Part shown: piece by piece, positions 42,561-51,115 of the stretch | Layout of the letters: every line of letters starts with the position of its first letter | Numbering within the stretch: position 1 is the stretch's first letter | Assembly: GCF_003149045.1 (NCBI RefSeq) | Contig: NZ_QGDU01000001.1 | Coordinates: 62,001-126,000, forward strand | Direction: 5' to 3' | DNA: 64,000 nucleotides | Source: Fibrobacter sp. UWR4 | GTDB taxonomy: Bacteria > Fibrobacterota > Fibrobacteria > Fibrobacterales > Fibrobacteraceae | Position numbers and translations under genes: made by a program | Notes under the pieces: model-generated | Told to the model about the DNA's origin: nothing | Seen by the model: the letters and a program-made list of their open reading frames with translations, nothing else | Databases searched by the model: none

Positions 42561-42591
42561 ATTATATTGGAGTAAAATATAAAGGTAGACT

Positions 42592-42978
42592 ATGCTTAAG
42601 AAACTTGCTATTCTCGTTTTCACTATGGCCATGTTCGCTGTAGCAGATCCCATTGCTGTGGAAGGTCGTCTGACTGAAATTCCGGGTAAGATGCCTAGCA
42701 ACGATCTTTATAGCTATGTCTATGTATTCAAGTATAAGGTCCTTTCCGGTATGGATGCCAAGGAAATCCTGGTGGGTGTCTACAACCCGCTGATTGCTCG
42801 TGGCAAAGTAAAGGACAAAATGGCTGACAAGTCCAAGGGCAACGTTTCCGAATTCAAGGCAAAGGCCAAGCATAAGATGAAGCTTGTTCCTCTGGAAGGT
42901 AACTGGGATGGAGCCGTTGAAGATGAATACTTCGATGACGAAAGCCCCCGTTATCTTGCTATTGAAGTGAACGAATAA
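42592..42978 (+). CDS. Small exported protein preceding an MBOAT acyltransferase
   Basis: This 128-residue protein has a signal peptide (MLKKLAILVFTMAMFAVA). The mature part is a single beta-rich domain: VEGRLTEIPGKMPSNDLYSY, VYVFKYKVLSG, EILVGVYNPLIARGKVKD, KMKLVPLEGNWDGAVEDEY. The order of strands suggests an OB-like fold, but I know no assigned function. A TATATT-type element and AAAGG lie upstream. Its 9-base distance to the MBOAT gene suggests that it works in the periplasm with the acyltransferase. Confidence 0.7.
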   Translation: MLKKLAILVFTMAMFAVADPIAVEGRLTEIPGKMPSNDLYSYVYVFKYKVLSGMDAKEILVGVYNPLIARGKVKDKMADKSKGNVSEFKAKAKHKMKLVPLEGNWDGAVEDEYFDDESPRYLAIEVNE

Positions 42979-42987
42979 TATCCATTT

Positions 42988-44406
42988 ATGGTTTTTTCCT
43001 CCCAGCTTTTCCTGTTCTATTTTCTCCCGACTTTCCTAGTCGGGTATTTCGTCCTGCTTAAGCTGGGCGCCCGCCATTCCTATCTGAATTTTTTCATTAC
43101 GGTATTCAGCTATATCTTTTATGGCTGGCTGGAACCCTGGCTTGTGTTCCTGATGTTTGGTTCCACTTTGGTGGTGTACGTTTCCGGCAAGATGATTTCT
43201 GCTGAAGGAGCCTCCAAGTTTAAGCGTAATCTTGGATTGGCTCTGGCGGTTGGCGTAAATCTTGGTGCGTTAGGTTTCTTTAAGTATTACATGTTCGGCA
43301 TGGGCGCGCTGAATACCATTATCGAAAAATTTGGTGGTGAACCGTTCCATGTGATGACCATTCTTTTGCCGGTGGGTATTTCCTTCTATACCTTCCAGTC
43401 CATGAGTTACGCTATTGACGTATGGCGAGGCTCTGCACCTCCTGTAAAGAATTTTGCGACTTTCGCTTGCTATGTGGCCTTGTTCCCTCAGCTGGTCGCA
43501 GGTCCTATTGTACGTTACAATACGGTGGCCGAAGAACTGGATACCCGAACCCATACGGTTGAAAACTTTGCACGAGGTATTGCCTTTTTCTGCTTTGGAT
43601 TTGCGGAAAAGATTTTCCTTGCCAATCAGGTGGGAATCATTGCGGACCGTGTATTCGCGGCGGAAGCACCTGGCGTTCTGAATAGCTGGTGGGGCTCCAT
43701 TGCGTACATGTTCCAGATCTATTTTGACTTCTCCGCTTATTCCAACATGGCGATAGGTCTTGGTCTCATGCTGGGGTTCCACTTCCCCAGGAACTTCAAT
43801 GGTCCCTATCGGGCCAAGAGCATTACGGAATTCTGGAAGTACTGGCATATCTCCCTGACCAGTTGGTTCCGCGACTACCTGTACATTGCGCTGGGTGGCA
43901 ATCGCGTGAGCAAGGGACGACTGTACTTGAATTTGTTCCTGGTGATGTTTGCCAGCGGTGTTTGGCATGGGGCTAACTGGACCTTTATTTGCTGGGGCCT
44001 CTATCATGCGTTCTTCATGATCGTGGAACGCGCCAATAATAAGCAGGCCTTTTACGCCAAGGCTCCTGCGGTTGTGCAAGTGCTTATTACGCAGGTTTTG
44101 GTGCTCTTTGGCTGGGTGCTGTTCCGCGCCGACAACATTTCTGAAGCCTGGCGTATGTGGAAATCCATGTTGGGCCTGAATGCGGTAAGTGGTGCAGATG
44201 CCATTCTCTCTGCTGAAATTTTTACTCCTAGTTGCGTTGTGTTTATGGGGCTTGCGGCTTTGCTTTCTCTATGGAAATTCCGTTCCTTTGATTGGTGTAG
44301 CAAGGTGAACCCGTTACGCTTGGCTGTATCCATGATTATTTTTGTTTTGGCAATTCTCGCTCTATTTACACAGAGTTACAATCCTTTCCTTTATTTCCAG
44401 TTCTAG
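42988..44406 (+). CDS. MBOAT-family O-acyltransferase (AlgI-like)
   Basis: This 472-residue polytopic membrane protein is of MBOAT/AlgI type. It starts FSSQLFLFYFLPTFLVGYF and contains ILLPVGISFYTFQSMSYAIDV, LVAGPIVRY, FAEKIFLANQVG, YFDFSAYSNMAIGLGLMLGF, and the catalytic-histidine motif VWHGANWTF near residue 325. AlgI-type proteins pass acetyl or other acyl groups across the membrane to an exopolysaccharide or other acceptor. The usual SGNH/AlgJ/AlgX partner is absent; only the small exported protein precedes it. The hybrid histidine kinase begins 3 bases after its stop. Confidence 0.92.
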   Translation: MVFSSQLFLFYFLPTFLVGYFVLLKLGARHSYLNFFITVFSYIFYGWLEPWLVFLMFGSTLVVYVSGKMISAEGASKFKRNLGLALAVGVNLGALGFFKYYMFGMGALNTIIEKFGGEPFHVMTILLPVGISFYTFQSMSYAIDVWRGSAPPVKNFATFACYVALFPQLVAGPIVRYNTVAEELDTRTHTVENFARGIAFFCFGFAEKIFLANQVGIIADRVFAAEAPGVLNSWWGSIAYMFQIYFDFSAYSNMAIGLGLMLGFHFPRNFNGPYRAKSITEFWKYWHISLTSWFRDYLYIALGGNRVSKGRLYLNLFLVMFASGVWHGANWTFICWGLYHAFFMIVERANNKQAFYAKAPAVVQVLITQVLVLFGWVLFRADNISEAWRMWKSMLGLNAVSGADAILSAEIFTPSCVVFMGLAALLSLWKFRSFDWCSKVNPLRLAVSMIIFVLAILALFTQSYNPFLYFQF

Positions 44407-44409
44407 ACT

Positions 44410-46161
44410 ATGACAACGATTCTAGTTGTACTTGCAATTATTGTTGCTCTGGCATTTATTGTCCTGATTCACGTTTACGTTGCCCGATATAAACGTGTTG
44501 CCGGTGAACAGCTTGCCACTAAGAAGGAACTTCAAAAGAACTTCGATATTATCAAGACCTTGGCAACGACTTTTGATTCCGTGTGCTATGTGGATGTGAA
44601 TACGAAGAATGTGATCCCTTATTCCTTAGGGGATACCCTGATTGAAAAATTGGGCGATGTCAAGAATTTAAAGATTGAACTGAAATACGATCAGGGCATG
44701 ACCTTGTTGCTCCATTCCATTGTTCATCCTGACGACAAGGAAAAAATTTCCCGTGCTCTCCAGTTTGACAATGTAATCAGTACCCTTAGGACGAGAAAGT
44801 CCTTTAATATCCAGTGCCAGGCTCTTGAATATGGCGGATATCGCTATCATCGAATCTACGTCATTAAGTCCAATGATGGGGAAGGTGTTGTTGGGTTCGT
44901 CGTTGCCCTGGCGGATGAAGATGACGAAATGCGCCGACTGGAAATGTGCCAGCAGGAACTGAAGGATGCGAAGGATCGTGCAGAGGATGCAAGCCAGGCG
45001 AAGAGCATCTTCCTTGCCAATATGAGCCATGAAATTCGCACACCCATTAATGCCGTGATGGGCATGAACGAGATGATTCTTCGTGAATGTAAGGATGATA
45101 AGATCCGCTCCTATGCCGCTGATGTCAAGAGCGCAAGCCAGATGCTTTTATCCATTATCAACGACATTCTGGATTTTTCCAAGATTGAAGCCGGAAAGAT
45201 GGATATTGTGGAGGCGGACTACGATATCGGTTCTGTGCTCAACGATGTGTCCAACATGATCAGCATCAAGGCGGAACAGAAGGGCCTGAAGTTGAATGTC
45301 TGCGTGGATGAAAATATCCCTTGCGCGTTGTATGGCGACGCTGTACGAATTCAGCAGGTAATGCTGAACTTGCTGAATAATGCGGTGAAGTATACGGAGT
45401 CTGGTGAAGTTTCCTTTGTCGTGAAGAGTGAATCTGCTCAAAATGATATGGTGAATTTGTCCATCCAGGTGAAGGATTCCGGCATTGGCATTCGCGAGGA
45501 CGACCTTTCCAAGCTGTTCAAGAGTTTCCAGCGACTGGATATAAGCCAGAACCGCGCCGTAGAAGGTACAGGGCTTGGTCTTGCCATTACGGGAAAACTT
45601 GTCGAACGCATGAATGGAACCATCGATGTAAAGAGTACCTATGGAGTTGGTTCGACATTTACCGTTGTTCTTCCCCAGAAAGTGGTGGACGGGACTCCCG
45701 TCGGTAATTTCGAGAAACGCTATCAGGAATTCAAGAGGAATGAACTTGAAATCGATACGGTGTTCTCTGCTCCGGATGTGCGAGTGCTGGTGGTGGACGA
45801 CAATAGCCTGAACCTTCGAGTGGCGGAACTGATGATGGGGCAGCTGGACCTTCAGGTGACTCTCTGCTCCAGCGGCAAGGAATGTCTGGAACTGATTCAA
45901 AAGGAACACTTTGACGTGGTGTTCCTGGATCACATGATGCCAGGAATGGATGGTATCGAAGTCCTTAAGAACAGCAAGATGCTGACAAACAATCTCTGTG
46001 CAAAGACGCCTTTTGTCGCGTTGACCGCCAATGCAATTGTTGGTGCAAAGGAAATGTACCTGCAGGAAGGCTTTGACGATTATCTATGCAAGCCAATCCG
46101 TATGGATAAACTGGAAAGTTGCCTGCAGAAATTCCTTCCTGAGGATCGTATTAAGCAATAA
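44410..46161 (+). CDS. Membrane hybrid histidine kinase (HisKA-HATPase-REC)
   Basis: This 583-residue protein has one N-terminal transmembrane helix (~5-27). A PAS-like sensor region (~50-185, with a short coiled coil RRLEMCQQELKDAKDRAEDA) follows. The HisKA box MSHEIRTPINAVMGMNEM has phospho-His near residue 208. The HATPase has N box NLLNNAVKYTESG and G boxes KDSGIGIREDD and GTGLGLAITGKLVERM. A C-terminal receiver domain has VLVVDDNSLN and the phospho-Asp in VVFLDHMMPGMDG. No periplasmic loop is evident, so the signal may be cytosolic or membrane-borne. Output partner is not encoded next door. Location directly behind the MBOAT gene suggests shared transcription. Confidence 0.93.
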   Translation: MTTILVVLAIIVALAFIVLIHVYVARYKRVAGEQLATKKELQKNFDIIKTLATTFDSVCYVDVNTKNVIPYSLGDTLIEKLGDVKNLKIELKYDQGMTLLLHSIVHPDDKEKISRALQFDNVISTLRTRKSFNIQCQALEYGGYRYHRIYVIKSNDGEGVVGFVVALADEDDEMRRLEMCQQELKDAKDRAEDASQAKSIFLANMSHEIRTPINAVMGMNEMILRECKDDKIRSYAADVKSASQMLLSIINDILDFSKIEAGKMDIVEADYDIGSVLNDVSNMISIKAEQKGLKLNVCVDENIPCALYGDAVRIQQVMLNLLNNAVKYTESGEVSFVVKSESAQNDMVNLSIQVKDSGIGIREDDLSKLFKSFQRLDISQNRAVEGTGLGLAITGKLVERMNGTIDVKSTYGVGSTFTVVLPQKVVDGTPVGNFEKRYQEFKRNELEIDTVFSAPDVRVLVVDDNSLNLRVAELMMGQLDLQVTLCSSGKECLELIQKEHFDVVFLDHMMPGMDGIEVLKNSKMLTNNLCAKTPFVALTANAIVGAKEMYLQEGFDDYLCKPIRMDKLESCLQKFLPEDRIKQ

Positions 46162-46196
46162 GCGAATTTTCGCCGCCTGAATATAAAAGAAAACGT

Positions 46197-46228
46197 AAAA
46201 GAGGACCGCTTAAATGCGGTCCTCTTTT
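46197..46228. terminator. Bidirectional terminator between kinase and metK
   Basis: AAAAGAGGACCGC-TTAAAT-GCGGTCCTCTTTT lies between the convergent kinase and metK genes, with A/T tracts on both sides. Confidence 0.9.
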
Positions 46229-46261
46229 GCAAGATGTCGTAACGAACCTGGTTCGGTATGA

Positions 46262-47458
46262 TTACTTGATTTTAGCAGCTGCGGCCTTAAGAGCAGCTGC
46301 CTTGTCGGTCTTTTCCCAGGTGAAACGTGCGCCGACCCGACCGAAGTGGCCGAGGGCTGCGGTTGCCTGGTAACCGGGCTTCTTCAGGTCAAGCATCTTG
46401 TTGAGGCCTGCCGGAGAGAGGTCGAAGTTCTTTGCGACGATTTCTTCAATCTTGCTGTCATCGATCTTGCCGGTACCGAAGGTGTTCACCAGGACGGAAA
46501 CGGGCTTGGAGTAACCGATGGCGTAGGCAACCTGGACTTCGCAGCGATGGGCGAGGCCTGCTGCCACGATGTTCTTTGCAACGTAGCGGGCGGCATATGC
46601 GCCGGAACGGTCTACCTTGGAAGGATCCTTACCGCTGAATGCGCCACCACCATGACGGCCCATACCACCGTAGGTGTCCACGATGATCTTACGACCGGTA
46701 AGGCCGCAGTCGCCATGAGGACCGCCAACCACGAACTTGCCGGTGGGGTTGATGAGGTAACGGGTCTTCTTGTCCAGAAGCTTTGCCGGAATCACCTTCT
46801 TGATGAGCTTTTCGATGATTTCCTTTTCGATAGTCTTGTGCTTCAGTTCCTTGCCGTTCACGAATTCGTCGTGCTGGGTGGAAATGACCACGGTGTCCAC
46901 GCGGACGGGCTTGTCGTTTTCGTCGTATTCCACGGTGACCTGGGACTTGGCATCCGGGCGGAGCCACTTGATCTTGCCCTTTTCGCGGAGGTTCTGAATT
47001 TCTTCCATGAGCTTGTGAGCCAGGCTAATGGGCAGCGGCATCAGTTCCTTGGTTTCGTTCACGGCATAACCGAACATCATGCCCTGGTCGCCTGCGCCCT
47101 GCTTGTCGTCTTCCTTACCTTCGGCAGCCTTGGCGTCCACGCCCTGAGCGATATCGGGGGACTGCTTGTCCATAGCAACGAGAACGGAGCAGCCCTTATA
47201 GTCGAAGGCCAGTTCCGGGTTCACGTAGCCGATGCTCTTGATGGTCTTGCGAGCAATCTGCTGGTAGTCGATCACTGCCTTGGTGGTGATTTCGCCGGAA
47301 ATCACAACGAGACCGGTGTTCACGAGAGTTTCGCAAGCAACGCGGCTGTTGGGGTCCTGTGCAAGGCAGGCATCCAGGATAGCATCGGAAATCTGGTCGC
47401 AGACCTTATCCGGGTGACCCTTGGATACGGATTCGGAAGTAAAAAGATAATGTGCCAT
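46262..47458 (-). CDS. metK: S-adenosylmethionine synthetase
   Basis: This 398-residue MetK makes S-adenosylmethionine from methionine and ATP. Family motifs are [19 protein letters not shown] at the start, [12 protein letters not shown] in the middle, and the P-loop-like [16 protein letters not shown]. The C-terminal part ([16 protein letters not shown]) is intact. The insertion [17 protein letters not shown] is the usual variable loop. AAGGAG precedes the ATG at 47458. The ~200-base leader region towards nif3 shows no SAM riboswitch class that I recognise. Confidence 0.97.
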   Translation of the reverse strand: MAHYLFTSESVSKGHPDKVCDQISDAILDACLAQDPNSRVACETLVNTGLVVISGEITTKAVIDYQQIARKTIKSIGYVNPELAFDYKGCSVLVAMDKQSPDIAQGVDAKAAEGKEDDKQGAGDQGMMFGYAVNETKELMPLPISLAHKLMEEIQNLREKGKIKWLRPDAKSQVTVEYDENDKPVRVDTVVISTQHDEFVNGKELKHKTIEKEIIEKLIKKVIPAKLLDKKTRYLINPTGKFVVGGPHGDCGLTGRKIIVDTYGGMGRHGGGAFSGKDPSKVDRSGAYAARYVAKNIVAAGLAHRCEVQVAYAIGYSKPVSVLVNTFGTGKIDDSKIEEIVAKNFDLSPAGLNKMLDLKKPGYQATAALGHFGRVGARFTWEKTDKAAALKAAAAKIK

Positions 47459-47659
47459 TATGGCTCCTTATTTTGGCGCCAAGCGCGAAATGCCTACCTC
47501 CGTCGCTGCGATAAGTGTAACGCAGGGGTAAACACAACACTTGACGAACCTGTTGTTTCGTTTTTTATGCGTAAATGTACAAAAATGCATAAACGCTGAC
47601 TAGTAGTCCTATCGTAATTGTGGCTTAAACTGTCAAAATGTTTTACTACTTTTTTCACT

Positions 47660-48421
47660 ATGGAACTTAAAGAATTTTCCTCCTGGCTAAATGACCTGCT
47701 TACGCCGCAGGCTTTTCGTGACTACTGTACTGATGGCCTTTGTGTAGAGGCGAACGACAAGGTGACCAAGGTGGTGACTGGGGTTAGCTTCCGTGATCGC
47801 CTGATCGATGCGGCCATCGAAGAAAAGGCGGATTGTATCATTGTTCACCATCCCAATGGGTTCTGGAAGGGCGAAGATCGCGTCCTTGTTGGAAAGTTTG
47901 GCGAACGGATGCGTCGACTGATGCAGAATGGGATTAGCCTGTACGGTTTCCACTTGCCCCTGGATGGTCATCCTGAAATCGGAAATAACGCCCTAATTGC
48001 CAAGCGCATGGGACTTCAGGTGACAGAAGGTTTTATGCAGGAGGGGGTAAACTATGTGGGCTGGATTGGCGAATTTCCGGAACCGATGACTCAGGAAGCC
48101 TTTGTTGCCCAGGCCGAAAAAGCCTTTGCTGCCGGCGTGCAGACCAAGCTTTTCTATGGCTCCAAGACTATTAGGAAGGTTGCTATTTGCAGTGGTTCCG
48201 GTGCAAGTGGCATCAACGAGGCTCTATCCCTAGGCTGTGACGCCTTTATTACGGGTGAAATCAAGGAATCCGTGCCTATTATTTGTGAGGAATCCAATTT
48301 CAACTTGATCGCCTGTGGGCATCACAGAACTGAAATTTTTGGCGTGCAGGCCCTGGCCGAAAAAATCCAGAGTGAGTTGAAGATTCCTGCTAAGTTCGTG
48401 GATATTGATAACCCTATATAG
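47660..48421 (+). CDS. Nif3/YbgI-family metal-binding protein (DUF34)
   Basis: This 253-residue protein fits the NIF3 family (often named GTP cyclohydrolase I type 2). Metal-binding residues lie in VHHPNGFW, HLPLDGHPEIGNNALIA, FITGEIKES and CGHHRTEIFG. I chose the ATG at 47660; an in-frame start at 47618 adds an unrelated 14-residue leader. Nif3 proteins bind two metals as hexamers, but their cellular role is unsettled, so I give no pathway. It diverges from metK and ends before a strong terminator. Confidence 0.88.
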   Translation: MELKEFSSWLNDLLTPQAFRDYCTDGLCVEANDKVTKVVTGVSFRDRLIDAAIEEKADCIIVHHPNGFWKGEDRVLVGKFGERMRRLMQNGISLYGFHLPLDGHPEIGNNALIAKRMGLQVTEGFMQEGVNYVGWIGEFPEPMTQEAFVAQAEKAFAAGVQTKLFYGSKTIRKVAICSGSGASGINEALSLGCDAFITGEIKESVPIICEESNFNLIACGHHRTEIFGVQALAEKIQSELKIPAKFVDIDNPI

Positions 48422-48433
48422 GTCAATAAGTTA

Positions 48434-48505
48434 ACCTACCTGAACGGTAGGTAATGTGTTTTGAGGTCCAATTTGAGGAAAAATCCCTTAAATTGGACTT
48501 TTTTT
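48434..48505 (+). terminator. Hairpin plus terminator after nif3
   Basis: A small hairpin ACCTACC-TGAAC-GGTAGGT (48434-48452) precedes a stronger one, GTCCAATTT...AAATTGGAC (48466-48498), ending in seven Ts. The rest of the gap to 48685 is AT-rich, with no gene that I support. Confidence 0.8.
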
Positions 48506-48685
48506 GTGAACAAAATGAAAAAAATCTGAAAATTTTACATTTGAAATTCTAACTTTGTAAGTCGTTGAGTGTCAATGAGTTACGTGTTGTCGATGGCCCG
48601 TTTTCGAGGCTTTGTCAAGAGGGACATTCCGTTTTTGGGGTGATTTTTTTTGCCAAATCGGGAGTAAAAAGTTATCTTACGAGCC

Positions 48686-49606
48686 GTGAATTTCGTAAAG
48701 ACAACTATACACTTCCAGAATTCGTCCAAGTCCATGACGCTGCATGTGCCTGCGTTCCTGTTCTCGACTTGGCCGGTGGCTCGTATTTTTGTCGCTATTG
48801 GCGCGCTCTTGTTCCTGGCCCAGATGGCATTTACCACCGTTTATGATGGCGTGCTGAATCTGCAGCTGAATGAACGCCAGAAGCTGGAAAAGGAAATTGC
48901 CGGCATTCAGGGTACTTTGGATTACCTGCATTATACTTCTTCCGACTTCTTCAGGGACGAAAACCTGCTTTTCTCCCGCTTTGGCCTGCCTTCCCAGGAT
49001 GAGGATACCCGCAAGTTCGGTACTGGTGGCGACATTTCCCCGGAAGATATGCTCCAGCGTAAGATCGCTCCGGTGTTCCAGCATGTGGCTGGCCTGAACG
49101 AATCTTCCGTACAGATTCAGGGTAAGCTGGCTAGCAGCGAAGCCTCCTTCGTGAACTTGAACAAGTATATGGAACAGAAACTGGCCCAGTGGCGCTATGT
49201 TCCTTCTGTTTCTCCCACTACTGGTCGCTATGCATCCGCTTTCGGTCCCCGCATTCATCCGGTGACTGGCGAAGTGGGCAAGATGCATCAGGGTGTCGAT
49301 ATTGCTAACGACCGCTGGACTCCGATTTTCGCACCCTCCGATGGCGTTGTGGAAATTGCTCAGCCTAGCGCCACCTTCGGTAACTTCGTGACGATTGATC
49401 ACGGCAATGGCATCAAGACCCGTTACGGTCATATGCAGAGGTCCATTGTTCGCCCCGGCCAGTTTGTCTCCCGTTACCAGGTGATTGGATACATGGGTAA
49501 CACCGGACGTTCCGTTGGCCCCCACCTTCATTACGAAGTATGGGTCAACAACTCTCCTGTAAATCCCCTTGCCTATATTTTGCCTAACGACCACTCTGTA
49601 GACTAA
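48686..49606 (+). CDS. M23-family (LytM) peptidoglycan metallopeptidase, membrane anchored
   Basis: This 306-residue protein has a transmembrane helix at ~30-52, a coiled-coil-like stalk (NERQKLEKEIAGIQGTLDYLH) and a C-terminal M23 domain. The zinc ligands are visible as HQGVDIAND (H..xxD) and HLHYEVW (HxH), plus GYGHM-type RYGHMQ. The domain order resembles MepM/NlpD-type divisome or wall-growth hydrolases that face the periplasm. All catalytic residues are present, so it is probably active rather than a degenerate activator. The start is taken as GTG at 48686; an ATG at 48734 that keeps the helix is also possible. Confidence 0.9.
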   Translation: MNFVKTTIHFQNSSKSMTLHVPAFLFSTWPVARIFVAIGALLFLAQMAFTTVYDGVLNLQLNERQKLEKEIAGIQGTLDYLHYTSSDFFRDENLLFSRFGLPSQDEDTRKFGTGGDISPEDMLQRKIAPVFQHVAGLNESSVQIQGKLASSEASFVNLNKYMEQKLAQWRYVPSVSPTTGRYASAFGPRIHPVTGEVGKMHQGVDIANDRWTPIFAPSDGVVEIAQPSATFGNFVTIDHGNGIKTRYGHMQRSIVRPGQFVSRYQVIGYMGNTGRSVGPHLHYEVWVNNSPVNPLAYILPNDHSVD

Positions 49607-49674
49607 TCTCTCAGTGGACTGACAAGGCGACCGCCCGAGAAAATGGCGCCGGCTAGTTCCGGCTAAAGGCGGAT

Positions 49675-49694
49675 AACACCCTTTGGAGGGTGTT
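49675..49694 (+). promoter_or_regulatory. Hairpin holding the Shine-Dalgarno of the lamin-tail gene
   Basis: AACACCC-TTTGGA-GGGTGTT folds into a 7-bp stem followed by TTGTTTTTTT, like a terminator for the M23 gene. Yet GGAGGG (49685-49690) inside it is the best ribosome-binding site for the TTG at 49695. Confidence 0.55.
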
Positions 49695-51113
49695 TTGTTT
49701 TTTCTAGTCATTTTTTTGGCTGTGGCGGCTTTTGGCTGCCCTTCCTTCGTGGAGTTTTTTCCGGACCCTATGGACGTTTCTGACGTTCAGGGGGAATTTG
49801 TCGAGATTCGACTTGGGAGGGACGATCTGGGAAACATTTATGGCCCGGAAAGTCTTAAGATCCAATTAGACGGGAAGACTCCGCTTGTAATGGAATTTCC
49901 GCGGACAGAACGTCTTTTGCTGGTTCATGAGGAGGGAAATTGTATTGCCTCGGATCTTGTAACTTGTGGTTCCCTAGGGAATTTTTCATTACCTAATTCC
50001 AGGGAGACGGTGTGGAATCTTTGGGCGGGAACCTGCACTGATTCGGTAACGCTCCCGACGCCGAAAGCGGGGAAAAGCTTCCAGCGGGTGAAGGAGTCCG
50101 ATGAATGGGTCCTGACGGAAGCGACTCCTGGGGCCGCCAATCCTACTTATGAAAGTGACGTGAAGGATTGCGGGATCGACGGCCTGGTTGCCCGTTACGA
50201 GGGGGCGGAAAACGTCCGGTGGCATTTTTCGTTCAACTTTTCGGGATGCGACTCCACCCGCTTCACCTACCTGCTGGAAAACCTTGGGAATGGACGTGTC
50301 CAGCAGGATACCGCCTTGGCGGGGGAGATCTTCCAGTTGAAATCTGTTGAGGGAAATGCCTTCCGGATCCGGGCGGAAGTTCCTCCTGATGCAGCCCCAT
50401 CCAATAACCTGCTGGATACGATGGTCTTTGTATCCGGAAAGTCCCCGCTGGTTATTTCCGAAATCCATCATTGTCCCAACGAACCGGAACCGGAGTGGGT
50501 GGAAGTCTATAACAGAGGGGAGAGTTTCTTCCCGCTGGAAAAGATTCGCTTTTGCGGGAGGGGCGGCCTCTGGAAAGATTCTCTTGAGGGGGGAGGCTCT
50601 CTGGTGCTTTCCAAGGATACGGCGTCCCTTCGGGAGTTCCTGGGGTTTCGGGATGTTCGTTTTAAGCAAGTAGCGTTGGGTTTTCTGAACAATACTGCGG
50701 GAAGTTTGTCTATCTGCTATGGGGAACAGGTGCTGGATTCCGTCGGGTGGGATAAGTCTACGGTGGGGTGTCCCTTAGGATTTAACCCTCTGACGGGTGG
50801 GGCGGAAAATACCCCTGGCTATCAGAGTGTCCGTTCCAGGAATGCTTCGGGAAAAATCTTTACGTACAAACTTTCATCCAGAATTGTCCGGAAGAACAAG
50901 GGCCCGCTTTTGGTATACCTGGAGAGTGAATCCTCCGTGGTGCTGAAACTTCTGGATTCCGCCGGCCGTTCCCTCTGGAAACAGACGGCTCCTTCGAACA
51001 GTAACGCCTGGTGGAAAGTCCCTGCGGATACACTGCTGAATGTAGGAGTGGGTTACCTTGCCATTTCTTCTGGCAGGGAGGAACAGACCATCGGCATCCT
51101 GGTGAGGCCTTAG
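49695..51113 (+). CDS. Exported lamin-tail-domain protein
   Basis: This is a ~472-residue protein. The N-terminus FFLVIFLAVAAFGC is a signal sequence, possibly a lipoprotein one. Two lamin-tail-like domains are suggested: VEFFPDPMDVSDVQGEFVEIRL (~residue 17) and LVISEIHHCPNEPEPEWVEVYN (~residue 255). The second is followed by the typical SLVLSKDTASLREFLG pattern. A final beta domain (FTYKLSSRIV...LLVYLESESSVVLKLLD) resembles a C-terminal Ig-like fold. Bacterial lamin-tail proteins are secreted or surface attached. The first in-frame ATG would remove the signal, so I chose TTG at 49695 with GGAGGG 4 nt upstream; TTG at 49683 is possible. Confidence 0.75.
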   Translation: MFFLVIFLAVAAFGCPSFVEFFPDPMDVSDVQGEFVEIRLGRDDLGNIYGPESLKIQLDGKTPLVMEFPRTERLLLVHEEGNCIASDLVTCGSLGNFSLPNSRETVWNLWAGTCTDSVTLPTPKAGKSFQRVKESDEWVLTEATPGAANPTYESDVKDCGIDGLVARYEGAENVRWHFSFNFSGCDSTRFTYLLENLGNGRVQQDTALAGEIFQLKSVEGNAFRIRAEVPPDAAPSNNLLDTMVFVSGKSPLVISEIHHCPNEPEPEWVEVYNRGESFFPLEKIRFCGRGGLWKDSLEGGGSLVLSKDTASLREFLGFRDVRFKQVALGFLNNTAGSLSICYGEQVLDSVGWDKSTVGCPLGFNPLTGGAENTPGYQSVRSRNASGKIFTYKLSSRIVRKNKGPLLVYLESESSVVLKLLDSAGRSLWKQTAPSNSNAWWKVPADTLLNVGVGYLAISSGREEQTIGILVRP

Positions 51114-51115
51114 CC

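Larger units (their letters stand above)
42199..42561 (+). repeat. Tandem duplication of a complete tRNA-Asn transcription unit
   Basis: Two ~175-bp copies lie head to tail at a 186-187-bp offset. Each has a TTGACA promoter, leader, tRNA-Asn and terminator. The tRNA parts are identical; leaders and terminator loops differ at a few positions, so the duplication is not brand new or the tRNAs are kept identical by selection or conversion. Confidence 0.85.

Noticed and set aside
47459-47659. A SAM riboswitch in the metK leader
   Set aside because: I looked for SAM-I, SAM-II and SAM/SAH cores and did not see them. The GGCGCC palindrome near the start is too small to call.
48565-48846. A 93-codon plus-strand frame before the M23 peptidase
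   Set aside because: It overlaps the peptidase gene in another frame, has no domain, and the region reads as promoter-type AT-rich sequence.
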